A DNA stretch of 6,024 nt from positions 1-6,024 of the forward strand of contig DAIRGS010000396.1 in NCBI GenBank assembly GCA_036794395.1, read 5' to 3'. A program made the position numbers and the translations under genes. Shown here piece after piece: positions 1 through 5,749 of this stretch (the stretch's first letter is position 1; each line of letters begins with the position of its first letter). The stretch comes from DASXMX01 sp036794395. Its GTDB lineage: Bacteria; Planctomycetota; Phycisphaerae; Tepidisphaerales; Tepidisphaeraceae. Below the pieces are notes generated by a model. The model searched no databases and was not told where the DNA came from. It worked only from the letters and a program-made list of their open reading frames with translations.

Positions 1-17
1 AGCCTTGTGGGCTGCAA

Positions 18-92
18 CACAGATTGCGCAGATGCTCGCAGATAAAGACAAAGACATGCATTTTCATCTGTGTTCATCTGTGTCCATCTGTG
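18..92. repeat. Imperfect inverted repeat with a 10-bp tandem repeat
   Basis: The right arm is three near-identical 10-mers in tandem: TTCATCTGTG at 63-72, TTCATCTGTG at 73-82 and TCCATCTGTG at 83-92. The left arm carries the same word in the opposite orientation, with CACAGAT at 18-24, CGCAGAT at 27-33 and CGCAGAT at 37-43. The two arms can therefore fold back: 18-24 pairs perfectly with 86-92, and 29-43 pairs with 66-80 apart from two mismatches and one G-T wobble, leaving a 22-nt loop at 44-65. No reading frame through it looks like a protein. From memory, similar CATCTGTGT strings are dispersed in intergenic DNA of many environmental bacteria. Function is unknown. Confidence 0.75.
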
Positions 93-110
93 GCAATATT
101 TCTTGCATTT

Positions 111-149
111 CGCTGTGCTCTTTGTGCACTCGGTGGCCACGGTGGTTAA
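111..149. repeat. Degenerate 9-bp tandem repeat ending in GTGGTTAA
   Basis: Four diverged 9-mers lie end to end: CGCTGTGCT (111-119), CTTTGTGCA (120-128), CTCGGTGGC (129-137) and CACGGTGGT (138-146). They share a TGTG/GGTG core. The array contains a perfect 8-bp palindrome, GTGGCCAC (133-140), and runs into GTGGTTAA (142-149). The same 8-mer closes the next cluster at 186-193, so the two clusters appear to be copies of one type of element with a shared end. Confidence 0.6.
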
Positions 150-164
150 TCCTCTGTTTTCTTT

Positions 165-193
165 TCTTCGTGTCTTCGTGCCTTCGTGGTTAA
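165..193. repeat. 8-bp tandem repeat (TCTTCGTG) ending in GTGGTTAA
   Basis: TCTTCGTG occurs at 165-172 and 173-180 and CCTTCGTG at 181-188, an exact 8-bp period with one substitution in the last unit. It is followed by the shared terminal word GTGGTTAA (186-193). Read on the minus strand this gives the nonsense peptide TTKARRHEEKK. I remember similar peptides as spurious small hypothetical proteins in many environmental genomes, which fits a dispersed intergenic repeat rather than a gene. Its end lies about 65 bp upstream of the dehydrogenase start at 260. Confidence 0.7.
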
Positions 194-259
194 CTCTCTT
201 TTTTTCGGGTTGCGGCTCGGCCAGTTGTCCGGCCTTTGAATGACCTGTAGATTCATGCG

Positions 260-1135
260 ATGGCTGAACAACTTGCATTTGTCGGACTGGGGATCATGGG
301 TGGGCCGATGGCCGGGCATCTGCTGGCGGCCGGGCACAGCGTGACGGTCAACACGCGCACGAAGGAACGAGCACAGGAGCTTCTCAAAAAGGGCGCGAAG
401 TGGGCCGATTCCCCAGCCAAGGCCGCGGCTGGAGCGGATGTCGTTTTCGTATGCGTACCGGACACGCCCGATGTGGAATCGGTCGTGCTCGGCACGGAAG
501 GGATTTTGTCTGGCGCCCGGAGCGGAACGATCGTTGTCGATCATTCAACGATCTCCCCCGCCGCAACACGCAAGATGAGCGCAGCCCTGGCCGGGCGGGG
601 TGTGGCCATGCTCGATGCGCCGGTCAGCGGCGGCGACGTCGGTGCAAAAAACGCAACGCTTTCGATCATGGTCGGTGGGGATGAGCGTGCCTTTGAAAAA
701 GTGAAACCGCTTTTGAGCCACATGGGCAAAACGATCACGTGGTGCGGTCCAAGCGGCGCCGGGCAACTGACTAAATTGGTCAACCAGATTCTGGTCAGCG
801 TTACGAATCTTGCCGTGAGCGAGGCATTGAACTTTGCCCGCGCCAATAAGCTCGACGAAAACAAAACCCTCGCGGCGGTTTCGGGCGGAGCGGCTGGGTC
901 GTGGCAGCTAACAAACCTGGGGCCGCGAATGGTGGCCGGCGATTTCGCGCCCGGCTTCATGATCAAGCTTCAGAACAAAGACCTGCGCCTCGCGCTGGAA
1001 GCGACTAAGGAGGCGGGATTGGACCTGTCAGGCCTCAATCTGGTGCACGAATTATTCGACCAGGCAATGAAAAACGGCCGAGGAAATGACGGGACCCAAG
1101 CGCTGTTTGCCGTCGTCGGAAAACAGACTCGTTAG
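260..1135 (+). CDS. NAD(P)-dependent beta-hydroxyacid dehydrogenase (tartronate semialdehyde reductase / 3-hydroxyisobutyrate dehydrogenase family)
   Basis: This cytosolic oxidoreductase reversibly reduces a semialdehyde or keto group on a short acid. Candidate substrates are tartronate semialdehyde (to D-glycerate), methylmalonate semialdehyde or succinic semialdehyde. The 291-residue length is normal for the family. The Rossmann nucleotide-binding loop GLGIMG is at 9-14. Asn31 to Arg33 follow the second strand, and an Arg there usually favours NADP(H). The substrate-binding motif DAPVSGG is at 119-125. The catalytic Lys172 and Asn175 sit in the GxxxKxxxN helix after SGAG (165-168), and the C-terminal KDLRLAL is at 240-246. 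The start at 260 puts the Rossmann loop at the usual distance from the N-terminus, although I see no Shine-Dalgarno sequence before it. Its stop lies 7 bp from the stop of the opposing mqnA. Family membership is secure. The exact substrate (GarR/GlxR, MmsB or GHB/succinic semialdehyde reductase) cannot be fixed from sequence alone. Confidence 0.93.
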   Translation: MAEQLAFVGLGIMGGPMAGHLLAAGHSVTVNTRTKERAQELLKKGAKWADSPAKAAAGADVVFVCVPDTPDVESVVLGTEGILSGARSGTIVVDHSTISPAATRKMSAALAGRGVAMLDAPVSGGDVGAKNATLSIMVGGDERAFEKVKPLLSHMGKTITWCGPSGAGQLTKLVNQILVSVTNLAVSEALNFARANKLDENKTLAAVSGGAAGSWQLTNLGPRMVAGDFAPGFMIKLQNKDLRLALEATKEAGLDLSGLNLVHELFDQAMKNGRGNDGTQALFAVVGKQTR

Positions 1136-1142
1136 GCATGGA

Positions 1143-1979
1143 TTACGCACTGACCAGCTCTAGGGGGCGGGGCGCAACTGGCAGCAGGCCATAATTGAAA
1201 GCGAGCTTGTGGAAGAGCTCAACGGCCTGGAGATGTCGTGGTGTCACATCGAATTGAAGATGGCATGTGAGATAATCTCGAGCGATGTCTGGGGGCCAGC
1301 CACGTGGAAGCGCAAATCGCGCAATGATGCGATCTATATTTTGTAGGCCCTCGCGCTTGGCACGTTCGAGGCGGGCGTGGAGATGGCCGAGTGAGACGTT
1401 CGGCCGGGCCATCCACGCGGCAAAGAGGAAGGGAAGGCCAGTGTGTAGCTTCCAAGCCTCGCCAAGATCAAGCTGATAGGGAAAACCGGCCGGCTCCTCG
1501 CAAATAACCTTATCGCCAATGAGAAGCCGAGCGGCAGTTCGATCGTTAGACGCATCTTCCAGTGACACAAATTGCGGACGGGTTTTGTAAATCTCACCTA
1601 AGAGTACACGCGCAAGGGCGACGGAGGTGTGGCTGTCGGTATCATACGCAAGAGTCGCGATTTGATCAATCGGAACCGGGCTGAAGATACGCACGGTCAG
1701 CGTGGGCCCGTCGCAGCCAATACCGCCAGCGGTCAACAGTCTAAGGCCGGGCATACGCTGGTAGTCAATAACAGGAAGCAGGGCCACATCGAATCGGTTC
1801 TCGAGCAGACCATCGAGAAGACGCGATGGAACATCGAGCTTGAGATCCAAGTCGTCGGCATCTTCAAGGCCATATATGAGCGGCTTGGCATTGAGAAAAC
1901 AGACGCTGCCAATGCGGAAGGTGCTGACGATCGTATTCGGACGAGAATGTGTTTCCACGGGCATTTTAGACTTTAGCAT
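1143..1979 (-). CDS. mqnA: Chorismate dehydratase MqnA (futalosine menaquinone pathway)
   Basis: MqnA dehydrates chorismate to 3-[(1-carboxyvinyl)oxy]benzoate, the first committed step of the futalosine route to menaquinone; MqnB to MqnE follow. The 278-residue protein has the family's periplasmic-binding-protein-like fold signatures: RIGSVCFLNAKPLIYGL at 22-38, SRLLDGL at 52-58, DVALLPVIDY at 64-73, the ligand-contacting DTDSHTSVALARVLL at 113-127, IGDKVI at 154-159 and DLGEAWKLHTGLPFLFAAW at 171-189. It has no signal peptide, as expected for this cytosolic branch of the fold. Met1 (1979) and Met6 (1964) are both possible starts, about 20 residues before the conserved core, and neither has a clear ribosome-binding site. 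No other mqn gene is in the window. The gene lies 370 bp downstream of a same-strand aldolase-family gene, so it probably has its own promoter. Confidence 0.9.
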   Translation of the reverse strand: MLKSKMPVETHSRPNTIVSTFRIGSVCFLNAKPLIYGLEDADDLDLKLDVPSRLLDGLLENRFDVALLPVIDYQRMPGLRLLTAGGIGCDGPTLTVRIFSPVPIDQIATLAYDTDSHTSVALARVLLGEIYKTRPQFVSLEDASNDRTAARLLIGDKVICEEPAGFPYQLDLGEAWKLHTGLPFLFAAWMARPNVSLGHLHARLERAKREGLQNIDRIIARFALPRGWPPDIARDYLTCHLQFDVTPRHLQAVELFHKLAFNYGLLPVAPRPLELVSA

Positions 1980-1994
1980 GGACAGACGATTGGA

Positions 1995-2023
1995 GATTGG
2001 TTTCAGCGGTTTTGAAACTGATC
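1995..2023. repeat. 11-bp hairpin in the mqnA upstream region
   Basis: GATTGGTTTCA (1995-2005) pairs with TGAAACTGATC (2013-2023) around a 7-nt loop. Nine pairs are Watson-Crick and two (1998/2020 and 1999/2019) are G-T. The wobbles form only in plus-strand RNA; in a minus-strand mqnA leader these two positions are A-C mismatches. There is no T run, so it does not look like a terminator. It ends 16 bp before the mqnA start and could be a DNA-level operator or a leader structure. Confidence 0.45.
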
Positions 2024-2220
2024 GGAAGAATATCTCTCGTTAAAGCCATTGGACACTCCCCCTCAGGCCGACCTTTCCAAAAGTCCGCAATGAGATGGGA
2101 CCGAACGTGCGATTGTTTTGTCAGCGGCTAAATGACTGTGCGAAAGTACGCGCCACTCACTCATTCACCCTGGGTTCGCGTCCACCCAAAAACGCCGTGT
2201 CCCTCCGCGCAAAGCCCCCA

Positions 2221-2245
2221 CGCCGGGGTATAGCGGTACCCCGCG
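2221..2245. repeat. GC-rich hairpin, bulged 9-bp stem
   Basis: GGGGTA (2225-2230) pairs perfectly with TACCCC (2237-2242) around the loop TAGCGG. If C2224 is bulged, CGC (2221-2223) pairs with GCG (2243-2245) and extends the stem to nine pairs. It lies about 105 bp past the stop of the minus-strand aldolase-family gene. There is no U-tract on either side, so termination is only one possibility. Confidence 0.45.
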
Positions 2246-2331
2246 CCACCCCGGATTCTCAGAGCGCTGCAATTCCCGCTTCCCCAAACCACCGCGATGC
2301 CGATTTCACCTCCCGCCAGGATACCCGATCA

Positions 2332-2347
2332 GTGCGGAATCACGCAC
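2332..2347 (-). terminator. Small stem-loop just past the aldolase-family stop codon (weak)
   Basis: GTGCG (2332-2336) pairs with CGCAC (2343-2347) around a 6-nt loop and begins only 2 bp beyond the stop codon at 2350-2352. The stem is short and no T run follows on the minus strand. It is therefore a weak candidate for a terminator or 3'-end stabiliser. Confidence 0.2.
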
Positions 2348-2349
2348 GG

Positions 2350-3261
2350 TCATTTAGTGCGGGGCGGGATCTTTGGTCGGGTCTGAATTCCTATTCGGAT
2401 GATCTGGAGGATTTCCTCCCGCTCCTGCCCGGCCAGCGGCAGCCTGGGAAGCCGGACGTTTTCGCTTCCCAGTCCGCATTCCTGAATCGCGAGCTTGATG
2501 TACTGCACGAATTTCACGGCAACGTCGAGATGAAGCAGCGGCGTGAACCAGCGATAGAGAGTTCGGGCTTCTTCCCATCGCCCGGCCATGAGCAGGTCCC
2601 AGAGGTATTGGTTTTCCTCAGGGAAGGCGAGGCCCAGACCTGCGACCCAGCCCTGCGCGCCCAGCAGGACGCTTTCCATGATCAGGTCATCCACGCCGCA
2701 GAAGATGGTGTATCGGTCCCCTACCGTGTTGAAAAGATCGGTAATGCGGCGAACGTTGCCGGAGGACTCTTTGATGGCGACGAGGGTTTTCTCATCGGAC
2801 AACTCAGCGAACATCGCGGGTGTGATATCCACGCCATATGCGACGGGATTGTTGTAGCAGAGAATGGGCAGGCCGGTAGATCGGGCGACCGCGCGGAAAT
2901 GGGCGATTGTTTCGCGGCCATCGGACTTGTAGACCATGGCAGGCAGCACCATCAGCCCATTGGCCCCGAGCTTTTCCATGTCGCGGGCGTAGCGACAGGC
3001 CATCGCGGAACTGCATTCGGCGACGCCGCTGAGAACGGGAACGCGGCCCCGGCTTACCTCAAGGGCAGTTTTCATCACGTGGCGTTTCTCGTCAGGTTCG
3101 AGAGTCGTGTTCTCACCCAGGGAGCCGAGCATCACGAGGCCGGACACGCCCGAATCGATCAGGGCCTGGAGGTGGCGGGATGTTGATTCCAGATCGAGAT
3201 TGCCATCGCGATCGAACTGCGTGGTGACCGCCGGGAAAACGCCTTTCCATCGTGGATTCAT
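2350..3261 (-). CDS. DHDPS/NAL-family class I aldolase or dehydratase, not a true DapA
   Basis: This is a cytosolic TIM-barrel enzyme of the dihydrodipicolinate synthase / N-acetylneuraminate lyase family, which forms a Schiff base between a lysine and a 2-keto acid. From the chosen start it is 303 residues, the usual length. Visible motifs are GVFPAVTTQF (7-16), the keto-acid carboxylate loop GSLGE (46-50), catalytic Tyr136 in YNNP (136-139), Schiff-base Lys164 in IKESSG (163-168) and GVDDL (189-193). DapA has an Arg shortly after YNVP (SRTG) that binds aspartate semialdehyde. Here the residues are VAYG, so lysine biosynthesis is unlikely. The PAVTTQF, LGSLGENTT and WVAG wording resembles proteins I remember near hydroxyproline catabolism genes (1-pyrroline-4-hydroxy-2-carboxylate deaminase), but no such neighbour is present. 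ATG at 3321 would add 20 unmatched residues. I prefer 3261 because the family core starts there and a -10-like box lies between the two starts. Confidence 0.85.
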   Translation of the reverse strand: MNPRWKGVFPAVTTQFDRDGNLDLESTSRHLQALIDSGVSGLVMLGSLGENTTLEPDEKRHVMKTALEVSRGRVPVLSGVAECSSAMACRYARDMEKLGANGLMVLPAMVYKSDGRETIAHFRAVARSTGLPILCYNNPVAYGVDITPAMFAELSDEKTLVAIKESSGNVRRITDLFNTVGDRYTIFCGVDDLIMESVLLGAQGWVAGLGLAFPEENQYLWDLLMAGRWEEARTLYRWFTPLLHLDVAVKFVQYIKLAIQECGLGSENVRLPRLPLAGQEREEILQIIRIGIQTRPKIPPRTK

Positions 3262-3268
3262 GGCCGAG

Positions 3269-3297
3269 AGTATACGAGGGACGGTTGGCCGTGGCAT
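3269..3297 (-). promoter_or_regulatory. Candidate sigma70-type promoter giving a near-leaderless transcript
   Basis: On the minus strand, ATGCCA (3297-3292, 4 of 6 matches to TTGACA) is followed by a 17-bp spacer and TATACT (3274-3269, 5 of 6 matches to TATAAT). Transcription would begin at or within a base or two of the ATG at 3261. That would give a leaderless mRNA, consistent with the missing Shine-Dalgarno sequence, and would exclude the upstream ATGs at 3321 and 3300. This is prediction by eye only. Confidence 0.35.
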
Positions 3298-3394
3298 CTT
3301 AAGCCCGGCTAGATTTGGCATCGAGGATTTTGGTATTGCTTGTTGGGCAGGTGTGATGCAACGATGGACAGGCGCAGTTGGGAAAAACGCGTTT

Positions 3395-3398
3395 GGAG
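3395..3398 (+). promoter_or_regulatory. Shine-Dalgarno GGAG for the hypB remnant
   Basis: GGAG sits 6 nt before the ATG at 3405 and fixes that codon, not the in-frame ATG at 3378, as the original hypB start. It is the clearest ribosome-binding site I see in the window. A weak possible promoter lies upstream (TTGGTA at 3330-3335, 16-bp spacer, TGTGAT at 3352-3357). Confidence 0.5.
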
Positions 3399-3404
3399 AA
3401 TTCG

Positions 3405-3673
3405 ATGCAGCCTCGGATTGTTGAAGTGCGAAAACAGGTGCTCAAAAACAACGATGTGCTGGCGCGGGAGATGCGGCAGCAATTCACCGATGCCGGGGTG
3501 TTTGTCGTGAGCTTGGCTTCGAGTCCGGGCGCGGGAATATCCAGAAAGTCCGTCCGGGCATGCACACGATTGAAGTGTCAACCAAGACCGGAGCGGGATT
3601 GGATGCGTGGATGGAGCTGCTTGAAGCGCGAAGAGCCGGGCGGCAACGGGCTGGGGTGGCAGGCGCCGTTTGA
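3405..3673 (+). pseudogene. hypB: hypB remnant: hydrogenase/urease nickel-insertion GTPase with the core deleted
   Basis: HypB is the GTPase that, with HypA, delivers nickel to [NiFe] hydrogenase. The first 44 codons (3405-3536) read as a normal HypB N-terminus: helix IVEVRKQVLKNNDVLA, then GVFVVSLASSPGAG, which is the start of the Walker A loop SSPGxGKT. The match ends exactly there. From 3536 a different frame gives NIQKVRPGMHTIEVSTKTG and then AGLDAWMELLE, the HypB C-terminal strand and helix, ending at the TGA at 3671-3673. The missing middle, about 140-150 residues by comparison with the family as I remember it, holds the rest of Walker A, the metal-binding Cys/His, the switch regions and the NKxD guanine-specificity motif. 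The first frame, read on after the junction, runs to 3779 as unrelated sequence antisense to the protease. Both pieces are free of stops, which suggests a recent deletion. No hypA, hypC-F or hydrogenase gene is in the window. Confidence 0.8.
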
Positions 3674-3709
3674 GCAACTTGCAGGCTTGGAATCCTGCGC
3701 CGTAAGAAC

Positions 3710-5677
3710 TCAGTTAAAAGCGTACCCGATATCGAACGCGATTTTACCGGCATCCAGGCGGTGGATGTTGGTGATGTAGACTGGTAGTGCATCGGACGAT
3801 TCGGACGCGCTGGAAGGTTTGGAGTAAGGGGTATACTCGCTGTTTCGCGGGGTGGGATAGGGGATGTTTTGAACGTTGAATGTGGGGGCGCGGGGACCTG
3901 TGAGGCCGTGGGCTTCGACCAGGGCCGGGCGACCATTGCTGACATGCCAGATCACAAGCCCGTCGCCCGGCACGCTTTGATCGAAACCAATGCGCTGCCG
4001 GTTTTCCAGGAGGAGGTACTCGCTTCCATCCGGCTTAATGGGGATCTTGAAGCATTCGCGCGACGCGTTTTCGATGGGGGCGAGGACCAGATGTTGGCGG
4101 ACGGTTGGATCGATCACGGCGGGCTTGATCCACCCGAGGCGTTCTTTGCTCCAGGCGCTCATGTGTTGCGGGCGGCCATTGGCAACCTGGATCGACATAA
4201 GGCACCAGTTGCCCAGGCCGACAGCGTCGAGACTAAGTGGCGAGCCGGGCGCGCGCTGAACATACAGATCGGGAAGGCCCAGCATGTGACCGATCTCGTG
4301 GCAGAACAGGCTGATGTTGGTCATGCGCTGGCCGCCCTCTTCGGCGATGCAGTACATGATGCGCTGGCCGCGATAGACCATGCCGGACGTGTGCGGCCAG
4401 AAAACGTTTCCATTGATGCGAACAGGACGGCTGCCGGCATATAGCACGATGAGACCATCAAACCCGTTGAGAACGTTCGGGCCATCGCGGGTGGTGAGCT
4501 GGTCCATGACTTCGTTGAGAAGTTCAGTGTCGTAGACGGCAGCGCCGCCGCGGGAAACTCGGCTGCCGGGCATGGGACGCGTGGAAGGACCAGAACGCCC
4601 GCCAGACTGCAAAGGCGGCGAGTAGTAGTCCATGCGTTTCTTTGATGCCTCAACCCAATCGAAGAATGTTCCTTCAACCCGCATCGCGCTCGCGGAAACT
4701 TCCTGATAGAAATCGTTGACGCTTCCGTACACGGGTTGACCGGTGGGACCGCGGCCAAGATACGCATTCTTGCTGAAGAATTCGCGGGTCCAGTCTTCGC
4801 CACTGACGGCGAGATTGTGTTTAACGTCGGCGAATTCGACCCCGACCACAGCAATGCGGAAGACGTCTTTCTTGAAGGCGGTGGGTCCGCGATTGAATGA
4901 TCCGAAAGTGCGGGCGCGGGTGGAATCGCGCGAGGAAAGCGGCGCGCGAACTTCAAATTCGCGGCCATCACGCAGCACCGATAACGCCACCATTTCATTA
5001 GGCCTGAGCCCGGCGATGGCATCGACGAGGTGAATCGATGCCGAGAGCGCGGTCTGATTTATTTTCAAGATGAAATCGCCGATGCGAATGCCGGCACGGC
5101 TGGCGGTTGAATCGGGATCCATGGCGGTGACGCGCTCGCCGCCTTCGGGACGGGTTTCACCCGTGCGCACCCCAAGGGTGACGGCGGGAGCGGGCCGGGT
5201 CGTGGGCCTCCCGGCGGAGGCAAGGGAGCCAAGCGTAACCTTGACCTCCAATGCGGAACTTGGACAACGGATCGAGAGCGTTGATTCGCTGCCGGCGGGT
5301 TTAAGCTCGATCACCCTTCGAAACGCTTCGGGGGTTGGAATGGCTTGACCATCCACACGTTCGATGATGTCTTTGATACGAATGCCGGCGCGTGAGCCGG
5401 GCGAATCAGGAGCGATCGTTGCAACAATCAGGTGGCCGGTATCGTCGAGCTCGACGCGGACACCGAGATACCCGGCACGCTCGGAATTGATTTTGACTGG
5501 CAGTGGAAGCTGGACGGTTCGGGCGGATTCGGGGCCGTGGAGATCGGGAAGGCCGGATGGGCGCGTGGTCGCTGCCGACGCGGGAACGGCCAAGCCGATT
5601 GACGCGAGCAGCAAAGATAACAATGCGATGCGCCGAATCAGACATCTGCAGAAAATGGCTTCTACCGCGGTTAGCAT
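3710..5677 (-). CDS. Secreted M6-family zinc metalloprotease with two N-terminal PDZ domains
   Basis: This is a predicted exported endopeptidase of 655 residues. Residues 1-35 are a signal peptide: IRR, then the hydrophobic ALLSLLLASIGLAV, then ASA before a signal peptidase I cut near 35/36. A Thr/Pro linker with TTRP follows. PDZ1 is about 63-150 and PDZ2 about 165-247; both contain SRAGIR(I)xD, with the shared DNA word CGAATGCCGGC at 5379-5389 and 5085-5095. The peptidase spans about 270-650. The zinc site is H460-E461-x-x-H464-x-x-G467-x-x-D470 in HEIGHMLGLPDLY, the M6 (immune inhibitor A-like) pattern. It is followed by GNWCLMS (489-495), HMSAWSKERLGW (505-516) and the C-terminal YLLLENRQ...GLVIWHVS. 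A Gly/Ser/Pro/Arg-rich insertion (about 354-380) interrupts the domain. The PDZ pair probably binds substrate or partner C-termini. The n-region is long and no ribosome-binding site is visible, so the start could be shorter, but no internal ATG is available. The 3' end lies 36 bp from the hypB remnant. Confidence 0.9.
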   Translation of the reverse strand: MLTAVEAIFCRCLIRRIALLSLLLASIGLAVPASAATTRPSGLPDLHGPESARTVQLPLPVKINSERAGYLGVRVELDDTGHLIVATIAPDSPGSRAGIRIKDIIERVDGQAIPTPEAFRRVIELKPAGSESTLSIRCPSSALEVKVTLGSLASAGRPTTRPAPAVTLGVRTGETRPEGGERVTAMDPDSTASRAGIRIGDFILKINQTALSASIHLVDAIAGLRPNEMVALSVLRDGREFEVRAPLSSRDSTRARTFGSFNRGPTAFKKDVFRIAVVGVEFADVKHNLAVSGEDWTREFFSKNAYLGRGPTGQPVYGSVNDFYQEVSASAMRVEGTFFDWVEASKKRMDYYSPPLQSGGRSGPSTRPMPGSRVSRGGAAVYDTELLNEVMDQLTTRDGPNVLNGFDGLIVLYAGSRPVRINGNVFWPHTSGMVYRGQRIMYCIAEEGGQRMTNISLFCHEIGHMLGLPDLYVQRAPGSPLSLDAVGLGNWCLMSIQVANGRPQHMSAWSKERLGWIKPAVIDPTVRQHLVLAPIENASRECFKIPIKPDGSEYLLLENRQRIGFDQSVPGDGLVIWHVSNGRPALVEAHGLTGPRAPTFNVQNIPYPTPRNSEYTPYSKPSSASESSDALPVYITNIHRLDAGKIAFDIGYAFN

Positions 5678-5718
5678 TTTTAGAGAGCGGTCATTGGAAC
5701 AGGCTTCGTTCAGCTTGC

Positions 5719-5724
5719 ATTCTA
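5719..5724 (-). promoter_or_regulatory. -10-like TAGAAT upstream of the protease (weak)
   Basis: TAGAAT on the minus strand matches the -10 consensus at 5 of 6 bases and lies about 41 bp before the protease ATG, giving a plausible leader of about 35 nt. No acceptable -35 box is found at the normal spacing (GTTTAT, 5747-5742, is poor), so a promoter here would need an activator or be an extended or alternative type. Confidence 0.22.
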
Positions 5725-5749
5725 TCGTGGAGTATCTACGGATAAACCT

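Larger units (their letters stand above)
1980..2349. other. Gene-free stretch between the aldolase-family gene and mqnA
   Basis: I find no convincing reading frame in these 370 bp. A plus-strand frame opening at 2095 runs on antisense through the downstream enzyme gene and has no recognisable domain. The stretch contains three hairpins, listed separately. On the minus strand a weak -10-like TATTCT lies at 2032-2027, about 50 bp before the mqnA start, with no good -35 box. The central part (about 2160-2320) is rich in C runs and has no RNA gene that I recognise. Confidence 0.5.

Noticed and set aside
63..188. Short tandem repeats considered as a CRISPR array
   Set aside because: The units are 8-10 bp with no spacers between them, far from CRISPR repeat-spacer geometry, and no cas gene is present.
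541..966. Minus-strand frame of 141 codons opposite the dehydrogenase
   Set aside because: It is antisense to conserved catalytic motifs of the plus-strand enzyme and has no motif of its own.
2173..2183. GGTTCGCGTCC, resembling a tRNA T-loop
   Set aside because: The flanking bases do not pair as a T-arm, and no acceptor, D-arm or anticodon arm can be built around it.
2095..3186. Long plus-strand open frame (363 codons)
   Set aside because: It is mostly antisense to the well-supported DHDPS-family gene, and its translation is His/Arg/Gly-rich without any recognisable motif.
3405..3673. hypB as a simple sequencing frameshift or programmed frameshift
   Set aside because: A one-base correction would join the two frames but would still lack the entire GTPase core, so a deletion is needed to explain the data.
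3681..3698. GCAGG/CCTGC stem-loop between the convergent hypB remnant and protease ends as a terminator
   Set aside because: It has only five pairs with an 8-nt loop and no T run on either side, so it is too weak to call.
3869..4444. Plus-strand open frame of 191 codons
   Set aside because: It is fully antisense to the M6 catalytic domain, whose zinc motif lies on the other strand, and it shows no domain of its own.
4321..5022. Minus-strand open frame of 233 codons
   Set aside because: It is a shifted frame inside the protease gene. The Ser/Pro/Ala-rich translation is typical of an out-of-frame shadow in GC-rich DNA.
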